Source: Blastomyces gilchristii SLH14081 (Eukaryota > Ascomycota > Eurotiomycetes > Onygenales > Ajellomycetaceae). Taken from it: a stretch of DNA of 64,000 bases. The notes below the pieces were generated by a model that worked only from the letters and a program-made list of their open reading frames with translations, was not told where the DNA came from and did not search any database. The translations under genes were made by a program, and so were the position numbers. Of the stretch, positions 33,933 through 46,303 are shown piece by piece; within the stretch, counting starts at the first letter, position 1; each line of letters begins with the position of its first letter. The DNA lies in the NCBI RefSeq assembly GCF_000003855.2, contig NW_003101678.1, forward strand, positions 961,194 to 1,025,193, in the 5' to 3' direction.

Positions 33933-34744
33933 ACACTCTTATTGAATAATATGATATAGAAGGCTGCAGTGTCTAGATATTATAGAGAGTCTCTACAGAT
34001 TATTAACAGAGTCTTCTCACTTATTATAGACAGATCTTTTACAGTCTCTGCAAAGCTGTTATTCTTCACTTTTTCTTCAGAGATCATGTGCTTTTATACA
34101 TAATATTTAGTACTAAGTGATTGATATTTTACTATTTCTGTAATTAAGTCTTTTAATTCTTATAGTAGCAGACTGTCTCAGTATGACCTCAGTAACTGTA
34201 ATATTTACATTTAAGATCTAAATTAAATATATCTTTTTAATAAATGTAGAAAGTGTTTTCTCTTTAATTATCTATAGACTGCTGTTTCTCAGACTTTTCA
34301 GTATTCTTATTCTTTTTCTTTTCTTTTTCAGCTTCTTTTACTGATATTCTCTTTTTATTATTATTTAATCTCATGACTGTCTTGTAGCAGATGAGATCAT
34401 TAATGAGGTTATTAAAATTAATCTTGAAAATGAATATCTTTGAAATTTCTTAACATAGATTCTTAAGATAGATTTGAATGAATGTTTATATATAAATCTT
34501 CAGATTATATATAAATCATTGAGTGAGAAAGTCTTTAAATATTAATTAATTATAAGTGTTAATTTAATTTATTATTATCTATCAGTGCTTTGTATATAGT
34601 GTAACATTATTATTATAATTAGTAATTATTATAGTAATAACTTTATTATATAATTAAAATTAAAGATCTGCTTAATATATCTGATATTTCAATTCAACTG
34701 CTTACTATAGTACAGCTGAGTGTTTTATCTTAATAATACTGTAA
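33933..34744. other. AT-rich host or old repeat sequence, no gene seen
   Basis: A mutated, TCT/CTT-rich stretch between LINE A and Gypsy-B E3b. It continues beyond E3b at 46573. I recognise no domain or element in it. Confidence 0.5.
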
Positions 34745-34749
34745 TTATT

Positions 34750-35005
34750 TGTAAGAAATTCTGCTTCTCGCGGATTCTTTACCTCTATTTCTATCTCTCA
34801 CATAATTAATAGAGTTAGCAGCCCTTGACTATACACAACTATATAGACTAAAGTTCGCGAATACTATTTATACTCAGCTTGAATACTATTATACATTTAA
34901 TCTCTATATTTATCTTTCTATTATGAATACTTCTAGTAGCTATCAGTATATATCATGTCAAGCTGTAAATATCTGAATAATTATCTGTAAGTACTTATTC
35001 TTATA
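34750..35005 (+). repeat. Gypsy-B E3b 5' LTR
   Basis: Starts TGTAAGAAATTCTGC and ends TTCTTATA. It keeps a few CpG sites (TCTCGCGGA). Confidence 0.9.
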
Positions 35006-35099
35006 TTTTAAGCTCTGTCAGTCAGCAACTGTCTATTATAACTGAAAGAACTAGAAACTTATATAATTTAATCTCTATAAACTCTACTGCAGACACTCA

Positions 35100-36330
35100 G
35101 AAGCAGTTATCTAAATTATGAATAACTCTTATAACTGAAGTTTCAGAGAACTTATTAATTACTTATAGAATATTATTCTCTGTATTCATGATATAGAAAC
35201 TCTCTGAACTTATAAATAAATCAAACTTAGTGAAGAATATTCTTGAGCATCTTCTATAAAATTAAGCTATTTTTCTACAAGAAATACTTACTATCTATAA
35301 ACACTCTTAAACTGAGTCTCTAAATATAATCTTCAGAAATACTTATGAACTGAAAAGAAACTTTGTTAAGCTGTAATTACTTAAGATTATCTACTGAATT
35401 ATAATCTATAAAAGCTTTTATAAGTTTGTATTTAAACTTGACTCACAAGCTCAGCTGTGTGATATAAAAGATGAAGAAGCGGTTATCTATATAATAACAG
35501 ATCTCTACTATACTAAAGTCAAGAACTAACTGAATTATCTAGAGAATAATTATAAGAGATTTTACTGATCTGTTCTTAAGACCTATCTAAAGAATAAGTT
35601 AAGAGACTTTATAAACTGAACAAAGAACATCTGAATCATGATTATTAATATTAGAAAATGAGATAAGAAATCTGATAAAGACTACTCATAGTACTTTATA
35701 AAATTATGATATGAATTAAGATCTGTGAAAACAGTGCTCTGAAACAAGATCTGAATAATAATATTTATAAAAAGACTGAATAAAGAAATATGAAATAACT
35801 TTATTAAGTAAAACTCTAAGTTCTTAACTCTGAAGAAACTGATAACTCTTATTCACTGTTTATAAATTACTGTGAGAGTTACAGATCTATGAAGAGTGAA
35901 TTATTAACTAACTCTGCAAGAGTCAGAATAATAGAGAACAGATTTACTGAGAAAAGATAATAAGATATAGAGAGATTTATATCTGACTACAGAGCAGAAA
36001 GAGAGAGCTTTATAAGCTCTTATAAATAGAGTATATAATAGAGAGATTAAGAAAAAGAGTCTCTGTTTCATCTGTTTTAAATCAGAATATCTTCACACAA
36101 ACTGTGTGAATAAATTAAAATAGAAATTTGAGAAGTTATAGACAGAGTTAGTAACTGTCTTCTTAAGAATCTTAAAGCTGATATCTGAATCTGTTACTTT
36201 CTTAATGAAAATACATACTTATAGAGAGAGAGTGCACTGCAGTACTACTACTCTATAGATATAAAAAGTATTGATATACTTAAAATTCTAGATCACTGAA
36301 GTGTTTCTAAAGCTTATAAAGTGAATAAGC
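35100..36330 (+). pseudogene. Gypsy-B E3b gag (broken)
   Basis: The nucleocapsid knuckle is readable at 36064-36105 as C-x2-C-x4-Y-x4-C (CFICFKSEYLHTNC); the His has become Tyr, a single transition. Upstream reading is open in short pieces only. The open minus-strand frame at 36314-36517 is antisense. The same Gag is found in E3 (about 59700-60700, minus) and in the 28154 remnant. Confidence 0.65.
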
Positions 36331-37065
36331 TGAGTGATGAAAACTGAGAATCTGCTCTTATAATAAGCAGAATATAAGAACTCAGATCTGAGAACTGAAA
36401 AAAATAAAAGATATCTTTGAATTGCAAAATCTCTCTGAAACTTAAAGAAGATTTATAAAAACTGTAATTATCACAGACATAATAGATAATTTGTACTTGA
36501 GACTTATATAAATTCAAAGATATAATTCATATATAGCTGTCTGTAAGTTGAGTTTATACTTCTAATCAGTATTAACAGACTTACTTACAGAGATAGAATT
36601 AGTTAATACTGCAGAGTTAATTAGAGAAGACAAGCTCATCTATATAATAACTTTATAAATATCTGAGAACTTTATAATTATGAAAACTGATTTTCAGATA
36701 TCAGAGAAATACTGAGATCTTATAGAGATATTCAGCTTAGCTAAGATAGCTAAGCTTTCATCTCACTATAAGAAGAATCTGATAATAGGTTTAAGAGAAG
36801 AGTAGAAACTCTTCTGAAAATCAATCTATAAGCTCTCTCATTATAAAACAGAAGTCTTATAAGCTTATATAAAGAAGAATCTGAAGAATAACTTTATCTA
36901 ATCTTCACAGATCTCTGTGAGAGTCTCTGTGATATTTACAAAGAAGAAGAATGAAAATCTCAGATTACATATAAACTATTATAATCTGAACTCTAAGACT
37001 ATAAAAAGTCACTACTCTCTATCTCTGATTGAGAATGTGATTAACTGTTTTACAGAAGCGGTTAT
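36330..37065 (+). pseudogene. Gypsy-B E3b pol, protease and RT N-terminal part
   Basis: Near 36850-37050 the frame reads KKNLKNNFI, SSQISVRVSVIFTKKKNENLRLHINYYNLNSKTIKS and SLSLIENV. These are the fingers and first acidic block of a Ty3/gypsy RT, with the usual VDYR replaced by INYY. Pol is cut by LINE B and resumes at 40668. Confidence 0.8.
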
Positions 37066-37440
37066 TATTATTATTATTCTTCTTCAACTATAGATGTATG
37101 CAGTCAGAGACTATGACATCTACCTGAGAAGTTTTAGTTCTCAGGGTTTTTCCTATATCTATAAAGTTAACTATTATACATTTATCAATTTCAGATATGC
37201 AAAATCAGAAAATTCCAGCTCAGAATATAAAAACTGTTTACAAATTACAGTATTTTAACATCTTCTGATACTTTGAAACCATTTGACAACATCATGACAA
37301 AAGAAAAGAGAACACAGTCTTAAAGATAGACACATTAAATAGGTAGGTAGAAAAGAATAGAAAGAAAAAAGTAAAGTAAAGTAAAGAGAGACTGTAATAA
37401 AACAAATTATCAAAAAATAGTATATAGCTGTTTTAACAGA

Positions 37441-39215
37441 CTATATCTGATCAATTTCCTCCTCTTCATAATCAGATATTTCTGAATTCAGTCATTTTCT
37501 TGTAGCTGCTTGAGTTTCTGATAGAAAGTCTATTAAGTATTTAATTCCTATCTCAGTTGAGAATAAGAACTTCATATTTAATTAATTTAGATTATACTTC
37601 TCTTTCAATCTAACTCTGAGACTATTGTATAATGTATAGTGCATTACAATATACTCAGAATTCTCATTTACATTGCAGAATGAGCATTCTATCAAATCAA
37701 ATCTATTATTAAATCCTTGTATATAAGATTTGAAATAGCTATATTCTAGTTTCAGCTGTATTATGGATGAGAATATTTTCTTTTTACATTTAATTAAACA
37801 AGATTTTCACTTGAGTTGTGTTTCAAAGCTTGAATAATGTATACTCTTCTTTTGTTTCTGCCAGCTCTAATTTCACTTATCTAAACAGAATTCTTTTATC
37901 TTTCTCTTTATAAAAGATCAGAACATAATTTTTTAAATACATCTACTTAATTCTGAACTCTTTTTTGCAGCTGAATCAGTCAATTCATTGTCATAAATAT
38001 TCATATGAGTAGGAATTCAGTGCAGATAAATTATCAGTTTTGATATTCTTCTCTTTTGAATTTTTAAAACAGAGTTTAAAATCAGTTCAAGATTTATTTA
38101 ATCAATATGAATCTGACTATTTTTAAGTCTTTTTAATGCAGTTTTACTATCAGAGAATATTCATATCTCTTTCAAACTATTTTCTCTTTTATAAGATTTT
38201 ATTTCAATGAGTTTAAAAGCTTTCACTATTATAAATAGTTCAGCATCAAAGACTTCAGATTCACAGTCTAAATTTCAGAAATCTGAGATAAAATTGATAT
38301 TATCTTCAGTATAAGCAATGTCTGTGTCTAATCTATTGAAATTCTCATTTTTTGAGTCATCTGAATAAATCAGAATAGAGTCTTTTATATTAATTGTAGA
38401 AATTCTCTTCAAATACTGTTCATATTCTCTCTTCTTAGATGGTTCACTGATTTACAAGTCTATGAGAGATTCAAGCTTTTCTCTTCAGAGAGATATCTTC
38501 TCATGAGCAACTTTTTCAATATTTAAAGCAGAAAATTGATTTTTAATCAGTGAGTATAGTCTGTATAGTTGAGAGAGCATTTTCTTTGAAGAATTATTTT
38601 TATTTCAATTAAGAAATCTATTTCAATCTAGTTCATTCTCAGAGTTAATTGATAGAAATGAAGAAGAGACTCTTTCTCTGATTATATGATTTAAGCTTAT
38701 CTTTATAACTCTCAGAGTATAGTTTATACAGGCCTTTTCAAATCTAATAGCAGAAGAGAGAATTGAAGCTTCAATTTTCATCACTTTAATAGAAGATGAT
38801 TTGAATACTCTTGGAATTCTTCTCAAAGCTCTGTTTTACAAACTTTGAAAGAGTGCAGTGAAATTTTCTTGATTATTTCATTAAACTTGAACTTTATAAT
38901 CAGCTACTGAGATAATACAGGCTATATATAACTATCTCATAGTCTGGAAGAATAGATCTCTCTCTGTATTTGATAGTCTGATTATGCTATTCAATAGTCT
39001 TTCTGCCTTGATAGTTCTTTGTTAAATATCATATTTAAAATTCAACTTGAAGTTTAATCATACTTCTAATTATTTGACATTTAAACTGAGTTTAATCTCT
39101 CTATTTAAAAGAGTCAGAGATAGTTCTTTCTCATTGAATTTAGAAAAGAAATGAATTAACTCAGTTTTATTCATATTAAATTAAATTTAATTAATATCTG
39201 CTTTAATAAAGACTA
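37441..39215 (-). pseudogene. LINE B: RT C-terminal part, RNase H and zinc knuckle
   Basis: The minus strand matches LINE A 31790-33561. Open pieces include 38826-38623 (RIPRVFKSSSIKVMKIEA). The RNase H starts near 38390. TGA stops sit at the same Trp positions as in LINE A. The RT active site itself (YIDD) is lost in the rearrangement. Confidence 0.85.
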
Positions 39216-39219
39216 CAGG

Positions 39220-39963
39220 TGCTACTCACTCGCAGAATGCATCTTAAGCTAATTACATTTAACTCTCTATAATTAACTGATCACTGCGTCTGTTCTCTCA
39301 AGTCAGTCACTAATTTCCAGGGATGTTAGTTAGTGACTGTCATCACTCACTTGATAGTGTACACATCAAGCTTTCAGTTGCTGATCTCGGTCTCATTAGA
39401 TGTTCATAGACCTATTAATCAGTTATCATGACCTCATTCTGTGTTAGATATTAATCATAGGCTTGATGACTGCAGTTCTCTCTGTCAGTATTAGAGCTTG
39501 ACAGCAAGCTTACAGACTCTAGTCTATGAGATTGCTCTGTCTAGGGTCTAAATATGTGTCTAGACCTGCTAGTTGAGTGATTTTCAAAATCATTCTCTGT
39601 ATTTAAGGAGAAGCTGGGCTCTGATGACAGCCCAAGTTAGAGACTTTCTTAAGTAGTGTATAATCACTACATTAGGCTTGGCTCTATATCATTAGAACCT
39701 TGACAGGTGCACAGTAGAATAGTGAGACATTGACATCTCATACTGGTTCTGATGAGTGTTCACAGAATCTCACTTAACTAGTGACTTAACTTGCAGTAGG
39801 CAGTTCTACCCTGTATCAAGCCTTACTAATTAGGCTCAGCCTCTATTACATGGGGGCTTTCATGGGTAAGAAGTGGCAGGTGCCAGCGGTGGGATTCAAT
39901 CCCACGCACCTCTAATGTGTGCAGTCTTGATTACCAGTCTTATCAACTGAGCCATGCTGGCAC
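39220..39963 (-). other. tRNA-headed GC-richer island inside LINE B
   Basis: About 740 bases with near-normal base mix and intact CC, GG and CG words, in sharp contrast to its surroundings. On the minus strand it begins with a tRNA-like sequence (39962-39881) and continues as non-coding sequence to about 39220. It has no (TAA)n tail, and I find no clean duplication. It replaces a piece of LINE B. It could be a second, long SINE family, or a host tRNA segment captured during LINE insertion. Confidence 0.55.
39881..39962 (-). tRNA. tRNA-like sequence, possibly Thr-like, 82 nt
   Basis: On the minus strand, acceptor arms TGCCAGC and GCTGGCA pair perfectly, and a T-arm GTGGG-attgaat-CCCAC is perfect. 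TGGCTCAGTTGA fits the A box. The loop CTGGTAA resembles a Thr (GGU) anticodon loop, but the D and anticodon stems pair poorly. It is either a decayed tRNA, a tRNA with an intron, or a SINE head. Confidence 0.45.
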
Positions 39964-40069
39964 AGTTTTATACTTTCTTCAACTGCTTTTCAATGAGCTT
40001 TTTCAAAGTTATACTGATTAGAGAGAAGAGAGTTTTCACTGATTTATTTTTCACTCAGTTTAATATTAA

Positions 40070-40572
40070 ATTAAATAATCTCATGATCTGATTCTGATGT
40101 CTTATTTAAATCAATAAATCAGTTTACAAGTCTTTTTTCAATTAGATTTTATGATATGAAGATTAAATCTATAATAGATTTCTGTTTTATATCTTTTCTA
40201 AAGAATATTTGTTGATCAGACTTGTTAACTAGATCTATTAAATACTCAAAGCTTTATTTATCTAGATTATCTGCTCTTACTGCTCTTTTGCATTCTGAAT
40301 TTTATCAGAGATGATGTGTATTGAAATCTCCTGCAATTATAGAGTTTTTTAATAAAGTTATGTTCAGAAATTCTCTATTAATTGTTCAGGTATTGTTATT
40401 TTTCTTCAATAACTTTTCATTATAGATATTTATGAGCTGTATAGTATCAAACTCATTCTCTTTATCTATAATATCACTCATCAGAATATCAGAGTCAGAC
40501 ATGATATCAAATCTTAGATTAAATTAATATCTTGATCTCTTTCTTTTATAGATCACTACTCTTGACTTAAGT
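40070..40572 (-). pseudogene. LINE B apurinic-type endonuclease, C-terminal half (broken)
   Basis: The minus strand reads TIQLINIYNEK near 40445-40415, then REFLNITLLKNSIIAGDFNTHH (40380-40310, in two blocks), DLVNKSDQQIF and SIIDLIFIS. It ends with the motif TSESDHEII (40105-40080). GDFNTHH and SDHE are catalytic motifs of the exonuclease/endonuclease/phosphatase fold that nicks target DNA. The N-terminal third is missing. Confidence 0.85.
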
Positions 40573-40667
40573 CGATTAAGCATTTGATTCCTGTCTCAGT
40601 TGAGAATAAAAATCTCATATTTGATTGATTTAAATCATACTTCTTCTTCAATCTGACTCTGAGACTA

Positions 40668-41542
40668 AAGCTGTTATATTCATATAACTGAATCTAATTA
40701 ATATATATACACAGCTGTGAATACAGTCTGAGAATGAATGAAAGACTGTCTTTAAAACTATATTAAGATTATTTAAATATCTAATAATATCTTTTAATTT
40801 GACTAATATCTCTGCAGTATTTCAGTCTTTTATTAATAAAATACTTCATATATATCTGAATGTCTTTGTAATAATATATCTGAATCATATGATGATGTAC
40901 TCTGTGAAGAAGAAAGAACACACTGAGTACATACAAACTGTGTTAAAGATTTTAGATGAGACAGAACTGTATATTAAGCTTATAAAGTATAACTTCAGTA
41001 TCTACTGAATTAATTTTCTAGAATATATAATCATCTTAGATGATATTCAGATGAGATCTTTATACGTCAAGACTATTCTATTATAACTGAAGTTAACTAG
41101 TATTTATAAAATTCAGATCTTTCTGAGCTTTGTGAATTTCTATAGACAGTTTATCTTTGTATTTATAAGAATCTTCTTAACTCTTACAGACATGCTGAAG
41201 AGTGAAAATAAGAAGAAGTCATCTTATAAACAAAGAATGAAAAGCTTATTAAGAAGAGAGAGATGTAAGAACTTTCTTATTTCAGAAGCTTATAAGATCT
41301 TTATAAAATTAAAATAGATATTCATTAATATAGTAATACTGTTTCACTTTAATCTCTTACTCTTAATCAGATTAAAGACGGATGTCTTCTTTTTTATAGT
41401 TTCAGAAAGAGTTTTATAACTACAGTTAAATAAGAACTGAGTTTCAGTAATCTTTTTCCTATGAAAAATATAATCTGTGAAGATCAATTATAACATTCAT
41501 AATCAAGAGCTTCTTATAATAGTGAAATTCTTCTGTCACTGT
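40668..41542 (+). pseudogene. Gypsy-B E3b pol, RT C-terminal part and RNase H start
   Basis: An open piece at 40799-41008 reads FQSFINKILH and then YLNH where YLDD is expected, followed by MMMYSVKKKEHTEYIQTVLKIL: RT palm and thumb. RNase H residues (INYNIHNQELLIIVK) come just before MITE M2. The catalytic Asp pair is lost. Confidence 0.85.
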
Positions 41543-42048
41543 CAGTGTAACCGCTGTGATTATGAATTTCACGTTTGATTTCATTTGATCTGATTCCATA
41601 CATTTCTTGGCGTGAATCCCGCCGGGACTAGTCATTAAAAAAACATGCAAAGTAACTATATATCAGATCTCAAAATGAGATCATGACTTAGAAAAAATAA
41701 GAAAGTGATCTTATTTAATCTCATTTAGTCTCATTCTTGACATAAAGTTACTATTTTTAGACATTTTAAGGTTTTCTTTAGACTATTTTTAATTTTTTAA
41801 AAAGTAACACTTTTTGGTAACACTCAAATGAGATTTAAAGTCATTTAAAGCAATAAAAATAATTTAAATTGAGAAGTGAGAATCATGGTCTCATTTGAAA
41901 AATGTGATAAGAGTAGACAGTAAGTCTCACTGAAACAGTATAAGACTACTATTTAATCTTAAAACTGTGTAATGAAATCAGTCAAATTGAAAATAAGGTC
42001 ATCAAATATTCTGATTCTGGTCTCAGACACGGTCACACGGTCAGTCTA
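41543..42048 (+). mobile_element. 506-bp hAT MITE M2
   Basis: Exactly 506 bp, flanked by GTCACTGT (41535-41542) and GTCACTGA (42049-42056). The 5' terminus has drifted (CAGTGTAACCGC against TAGACTGACCGC); the 3' end reads CGGTCAGTCTA. It keeps some CpG sites lost in other copies. It interrupts the RNase H of Gypsy-B E3b. Confidence 0.9.
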
Positions 42049-43089
42049 GTCACTGATATCACTACTTTGAGAGTCTTATCACAGTGATTACTATTAGAAC
42101 TAATTATAATAGCTTATAATAGTTTACTTTAATAGAGAAACTCTCACAGTAGCAGATTCACTGAGCTCAGAAACCAAGTGAGTTTTGATTCAAGATAGAG
42201 TATATCAAGAGAACTAATAACTCAGTGAATAAACTCCTTCATGAATCTGACTATGTTAAGAAGATCAGAGTGACAGATACAGAGAGACTAGAGAAGATAG
42301 AAAAGCTTCACAGTATACTCAGCCTGAGTATTGTAAAGAGATTGACTAAAGAGTCTTTCAATTCTCTGTGAGAGAAGAAGAAGAAGAGAGAGAAGAAGTC
42401 TATATAACTACTCTCTATAATACTGAGAGTTAACACTCTGAGAATCTCTGTGAGAATTCTTAGAGAGAGTATCTATAATCTGAAGAGTTTGCAGACTTTG
42501 AGAAGTACTGTGAAAGATCTGATATAAGAAGAAACAGAGTATAAGTCTTTATAAGATTTTCTATTCAGATTATCAGAACTATAACTGAAGAATAAATATA
42601 CTCAGTATATTTAGAAACTACTTACAGCAGAGATTAATTCTGCAGAAATAAAGAATTAAAAAGAGTTAAATAATCTCTTATAAAGAGAGAGTTGAATTTA
42701 TGTATCTATAAATAAGTTTCTATATATACAACTTATTAAAAGATATTATAACTCTTCTCTAGTGAGTTATTTTATAAATACTAAAACTTATAAGTTTTTT
42801 ATAAGAAAATACTTCTACCTGAAGATATAAGAGCTTGTGAAGAAGATAGTGAACTCTTATACTATTTATCAGAGTTTATAGATAGTGTAGTTCAGATTAT
42901 ATAATAAACTTCTCTACTTATTCTGTGAGAATCTTGAGAATAGCTAGAAATAAACACTCTTGTGAGCCTTTCTGAAAGTAAGAGTATATATAACACCTGC
43001 TTTAACAGTGTACTGATGATAGTAGATTTCTTTATCAAGATAGCACACTTTCTGCTTACTAAGATACTTATAAGAACTTGAAGACAAAG

Positions 43090-43455
43090 CGTTGCGGAGG
43101 ACGAATGGATAATGCNNNNNNNNNNNNNNNNNNNNNNNNNNNNNNNNNNNNNNNNNNNNNNNNNNNNNNNNNNNNNNNNNNNNNNNNNNNNNNNNNNNNN
43201 NNNNNNNNNNNNNNNCTCAGGTTTCTAATAAATACAGAGTGTACAAATCGCTTCAATGAATCACTCTATGTTCCTGGGCTGAGGAAGTTATTATCGCATG
43301 TATCTAATTGTCACTCCTTTGTATTTTCCTATGTTCTTGTTATCTTGGCGTGGTCTCAACACCTGTATTTCCTCCTGTATAACCAACACTTGACCTGTAT
43401 TTAACATCACGCAAGGACTTATCATAAGCTCCGCTTGCATATGAGTATAATGGAA

Positions 43456-43490
<35 letters not shown>
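43090..43490 (+). mobile_element. tRNA-headed SINE S2, contains assembly gap
   Basis: The duplication is ACTTGAAGACAAAG (43076-43089) and ACTTAAAGTCAAAG (43491-43504). The head is read as GGACGAATGG before the 100-N gap. The body, terminal stem-loop (43417-43446) and a long TAA tail follow. It is nearly undecayed apart from a few transitions. Frames drawn through the Ns are not real. Confidence 0.9.
43116..43215. other. Assembly gap (100 N)
   Basis: It falls inside SINE S2. By comparison with S1 (28737-28832) the missing part covers most of the tRNA-like head. Confidence 0.95.
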
Positions 43491-43492
<2 letters not shown>

Positions 43493-44440
43493 TTAAAGTC
43501 AAAGAATTTAACTTATATTTTCATTTATAATATGATTCAGTTGTATGAATTATCTGTGAATATTATCTCAGATAGAGAATTAATTCTTACAGAGAAGTTC
43601 TGATCTGATCTGATAACTATACTGAAGATTTCATAAGATTTAAACACAGCTTTTCATCAATAGATAGATAATTAGACAGAATATCTGATAAGTATATTAA
43701 AACAGTATCTGCAGTGCTTTGTCAATTACAATCAGAATAACTGAGTGTATTGATTATCACTTACAGACTTTATATATAGTAACTTAAAGTATGTCAGTAC
43801 AGAGAAAACTCTCTTTGATATACTTACTAAGACTTATCTGTGAATAATCTTGATAAATCTGTAAGAGTATACTATAGAGTGTGATAATATCTGTGAATAA
43901 GCTGAGAGAATTCAGAATATTCAGAAGAAAGCTCATGAATTTTTAAAAAAGACTTAAGAGTATTAAAAGAGATACTATAACTCTAAGTATATTATAAAGA
44001 GTTTCAAGAAAGATGATAAAGTCTGATTAAGTCTGAAAAACATTATTATATAAAGATCTAGTAAGAAGCTGAATCTTTTATTAATAGAGTCTTATAAGAT
44101 TATGAAGAAAGTTAGCTTATAATTCTATAGATTGAAACTGTTATCTGAGTTACAGATATAATGTTTTTCATATCTCTTTACTCTGTAAATATAAGAAATT
44201 CTTAGAAGAGAATTCTGTGACTCATCACTCTATTTATAAAGTATTAAAGAGTGAAAGAGAATATCAGATTAAAGACATTATTAACTCAGAGAAGTAAGAT
44301 TATAAGCTCTGATTCAAGATTCAGTGATAAGAGTATTCTGATAAGATGAATAAGTTCACTTGAGAATTTTTCAGATAGATAAGATATCTGCAGAAGCAGA
44401 GATATAACTTTTATACTGTGAATTTTGATAAGTTAGAATA

Positions 44441-46303
44441 ATGCAGTCTTTACTAAGAATCTGATTATAATAAAGATATTAACACTGTCATTTGTAAATT
44501 CTAATCTATAAAGATAATGAGTTTCTACTGAGATAAACAGTTCACAGCATATATAAAGAAAAGAAGAAATTATATTATTATTAAAGTGAAAAATAAAGGA
44601 AAATAAAAACTGAGCTATGAACACAATTTAGAGATTAATAAAGAAAAAAATAAGAAAAAATAAATCAAACTTATACTTATATTCTTAATACTTATGACAC
44701 TTAATCTCTCTATAATTATTAATTCTTCTCTTCAATGAAGTAGAAAGTATCATGTCTGTGATACAGATAATTATTATATTTGATATAAAGACTGTTAGAA
44801 ATGCACAGACTTTAAGAAAGTCAAACATCAGAGTATACACAGTTGTAGCAGAGTCTTAAGAGCTGATTATCTGTATATATTATCAGATATTTCTTACAAA
44901 GCTGTGTTTACTTTCTCAGTTGTACTGAGATATTCAGTCTGAAAATCACTAAGATGCAGAGAGAGCTCATCTACTCAGACTAACTTCTATAATAAACTCA
45001 TAGTATTCACATTGTCTTGATTACTCAGATTTTACAGATACTCAGAGACTCCTCTCTTATTAATATTAAGATTGCAGAAATGCACTGCAATGTGAGAACT
45101 TTTAATAGAAAATTTAGACATATTTATATATATTTGATCAGAAATTACACAGATAGAGAGAGAGTAATTATAGATTTGCAGAGCTGTAGAGAGCACTGAC
45201 AGCACTGAAAGCTTTATAGAAACTGTTAACTAGAGTCTGTAAGAATCACTTATAGAGAGGCTTATAGTAAAGAGCAGAACTTCACTGCTGAGAGTCAGAA
45301 ACTGATCTGAAAAAGATACAGAGTTAACTACTGATCTGAAGATTAAGTGTGATAAGAGATCTGAGAGAGATGAAGATACTGTTATAAGTGATAATATCTC
45401 TACTTCATCAGTCTGTAGAAAGTGATTAGAGAAGTTACAGAGACACTTATAAGAAGCTTAAGTAGTAGTCAGATATTGTTTATAAAGATATTAAAATTGA
45501 AAAAAATTTTATTCTTGAAAAGTTCTTGAATTAATATATAAGTATTGTCAGAAACACTCTCTCTCTATCATCTGAGTAAAAACACTTTCCAGATGAATGA
45601 GAATACTCACAGTTTATAAGAATAAAAGCTGTTACAGAAAAATAGAAAAGAAGATGAGATTTTATAGACAGATCTGAGATATTTATACTACTCTAAAGAG
45701 GTTTATTTACACTACAAATAATTCTGTGAAACAGTCAGATTAGTAATTACTCTAGTAAATAAAGAGTGATTGTAAATCATAAGTCTGAATCTTTCTATAT
45801 AACTATAAAAAGTGATTGTAGACTGCAGACATCTTGATTCTACATTTCTATAGAGTTAATAAAAGAATGAAAAATTTCTTATAACTCTACAGTGTCAAAG
45901 AATGATAATTCACAAGAATAAGTAAAAGATTAACTTATGAATACTTCTCTTTGATAGAGATAATCTCACTGAAAGTAATTTATCTACTGAATGAATCTGT
46001 GTAACAGTCACATAAGAATCTTACAGAAATGATTAAAAGTCAACTGAAACTCTTCTGTATAAAAGATATAAGATAAATCTGTATAATAGTCAGAGAAAGA
46101 TCTGCAGATTACAAAGAATCTCACAGAATAAGAAACTAAGTAATAGACTCTTTTTTCTTCACAGTAATAAGAAATCTTTCCTCACTGAGGTTTTTTTATA
46201 GATATGAAGAATTTTTAGTGAGTATCACTGCAGTGCTGAGTCTGATTTTATGAAATCACTCAGTGAAAGACTTCACAGATGAAGTCTTAGAGAGAAAGAG
46301 ATA
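44441..46303 (+). other. Gypsy-B region after the chromodomain, possible extra ORF
   Basis: About 1.9 kb separates the chromodomain from the 3' LTR. In 44744-45170 one frame stays open except for TGA, TAG and a final TAA. It carries spaced Cys and His residues (YHVCDTDNYYI, YKDC, KC, then HSC). E3 keeps a matching reading (about 55690-55250, minus). A Lys/Arg-rich stretch precedes it in both. From about 45500 to 46303 no coding is seen. Function unknown. Confidence 0.4.

Larger units (their letters stand above)
37066..40667 (-). mobile_element. Tad1-type LINE, copy B, rearranged
   Basis: The minus strand ends with the (TAA)n tail at 37066-37080. Target copies AAGCGGTTAT (37056-37065) and AAGCTGTTAT (40668-40677) flank it. 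It has the partial endonuclease (about 40560-40080), then a break with a tRNA-like island (39220-39963) in place of about 1.35 kb of the RT, then RT end, RNase H and knuckle. Its 5' end (40667-40573) is a stray copy of the C-terminal part of the same LINE. It lies in the RT of Gypsy-B E3b. Confidence 0.88.
42049..44440 (+). pseudogene. Gypsy-B E3b pol, integrase and chromodomain (broken)
   Basis: The integrase zinc region and core lie in about 42700-43900, split by SINE S2 in the catalytic core. Near 44257-44400 the frame reads EYQIKDIINSEK, then FKIQ-TGA, then EYSDKMNKFT-TGA-EFF. This is the chromodomain pattern with two Trp as TGA. The same order is seen, less interrupted, in E3 on the minus strand (56821-57051). 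Confidence 0.8.

Noticed and set aside
30292..33942. TAACACACTTA / TAACACTCTTA as a target duplication of LINE A
   Set aside because: The left copy lies inside the 120-bp repeat, some bases before the LINE start, so it does not border the element.
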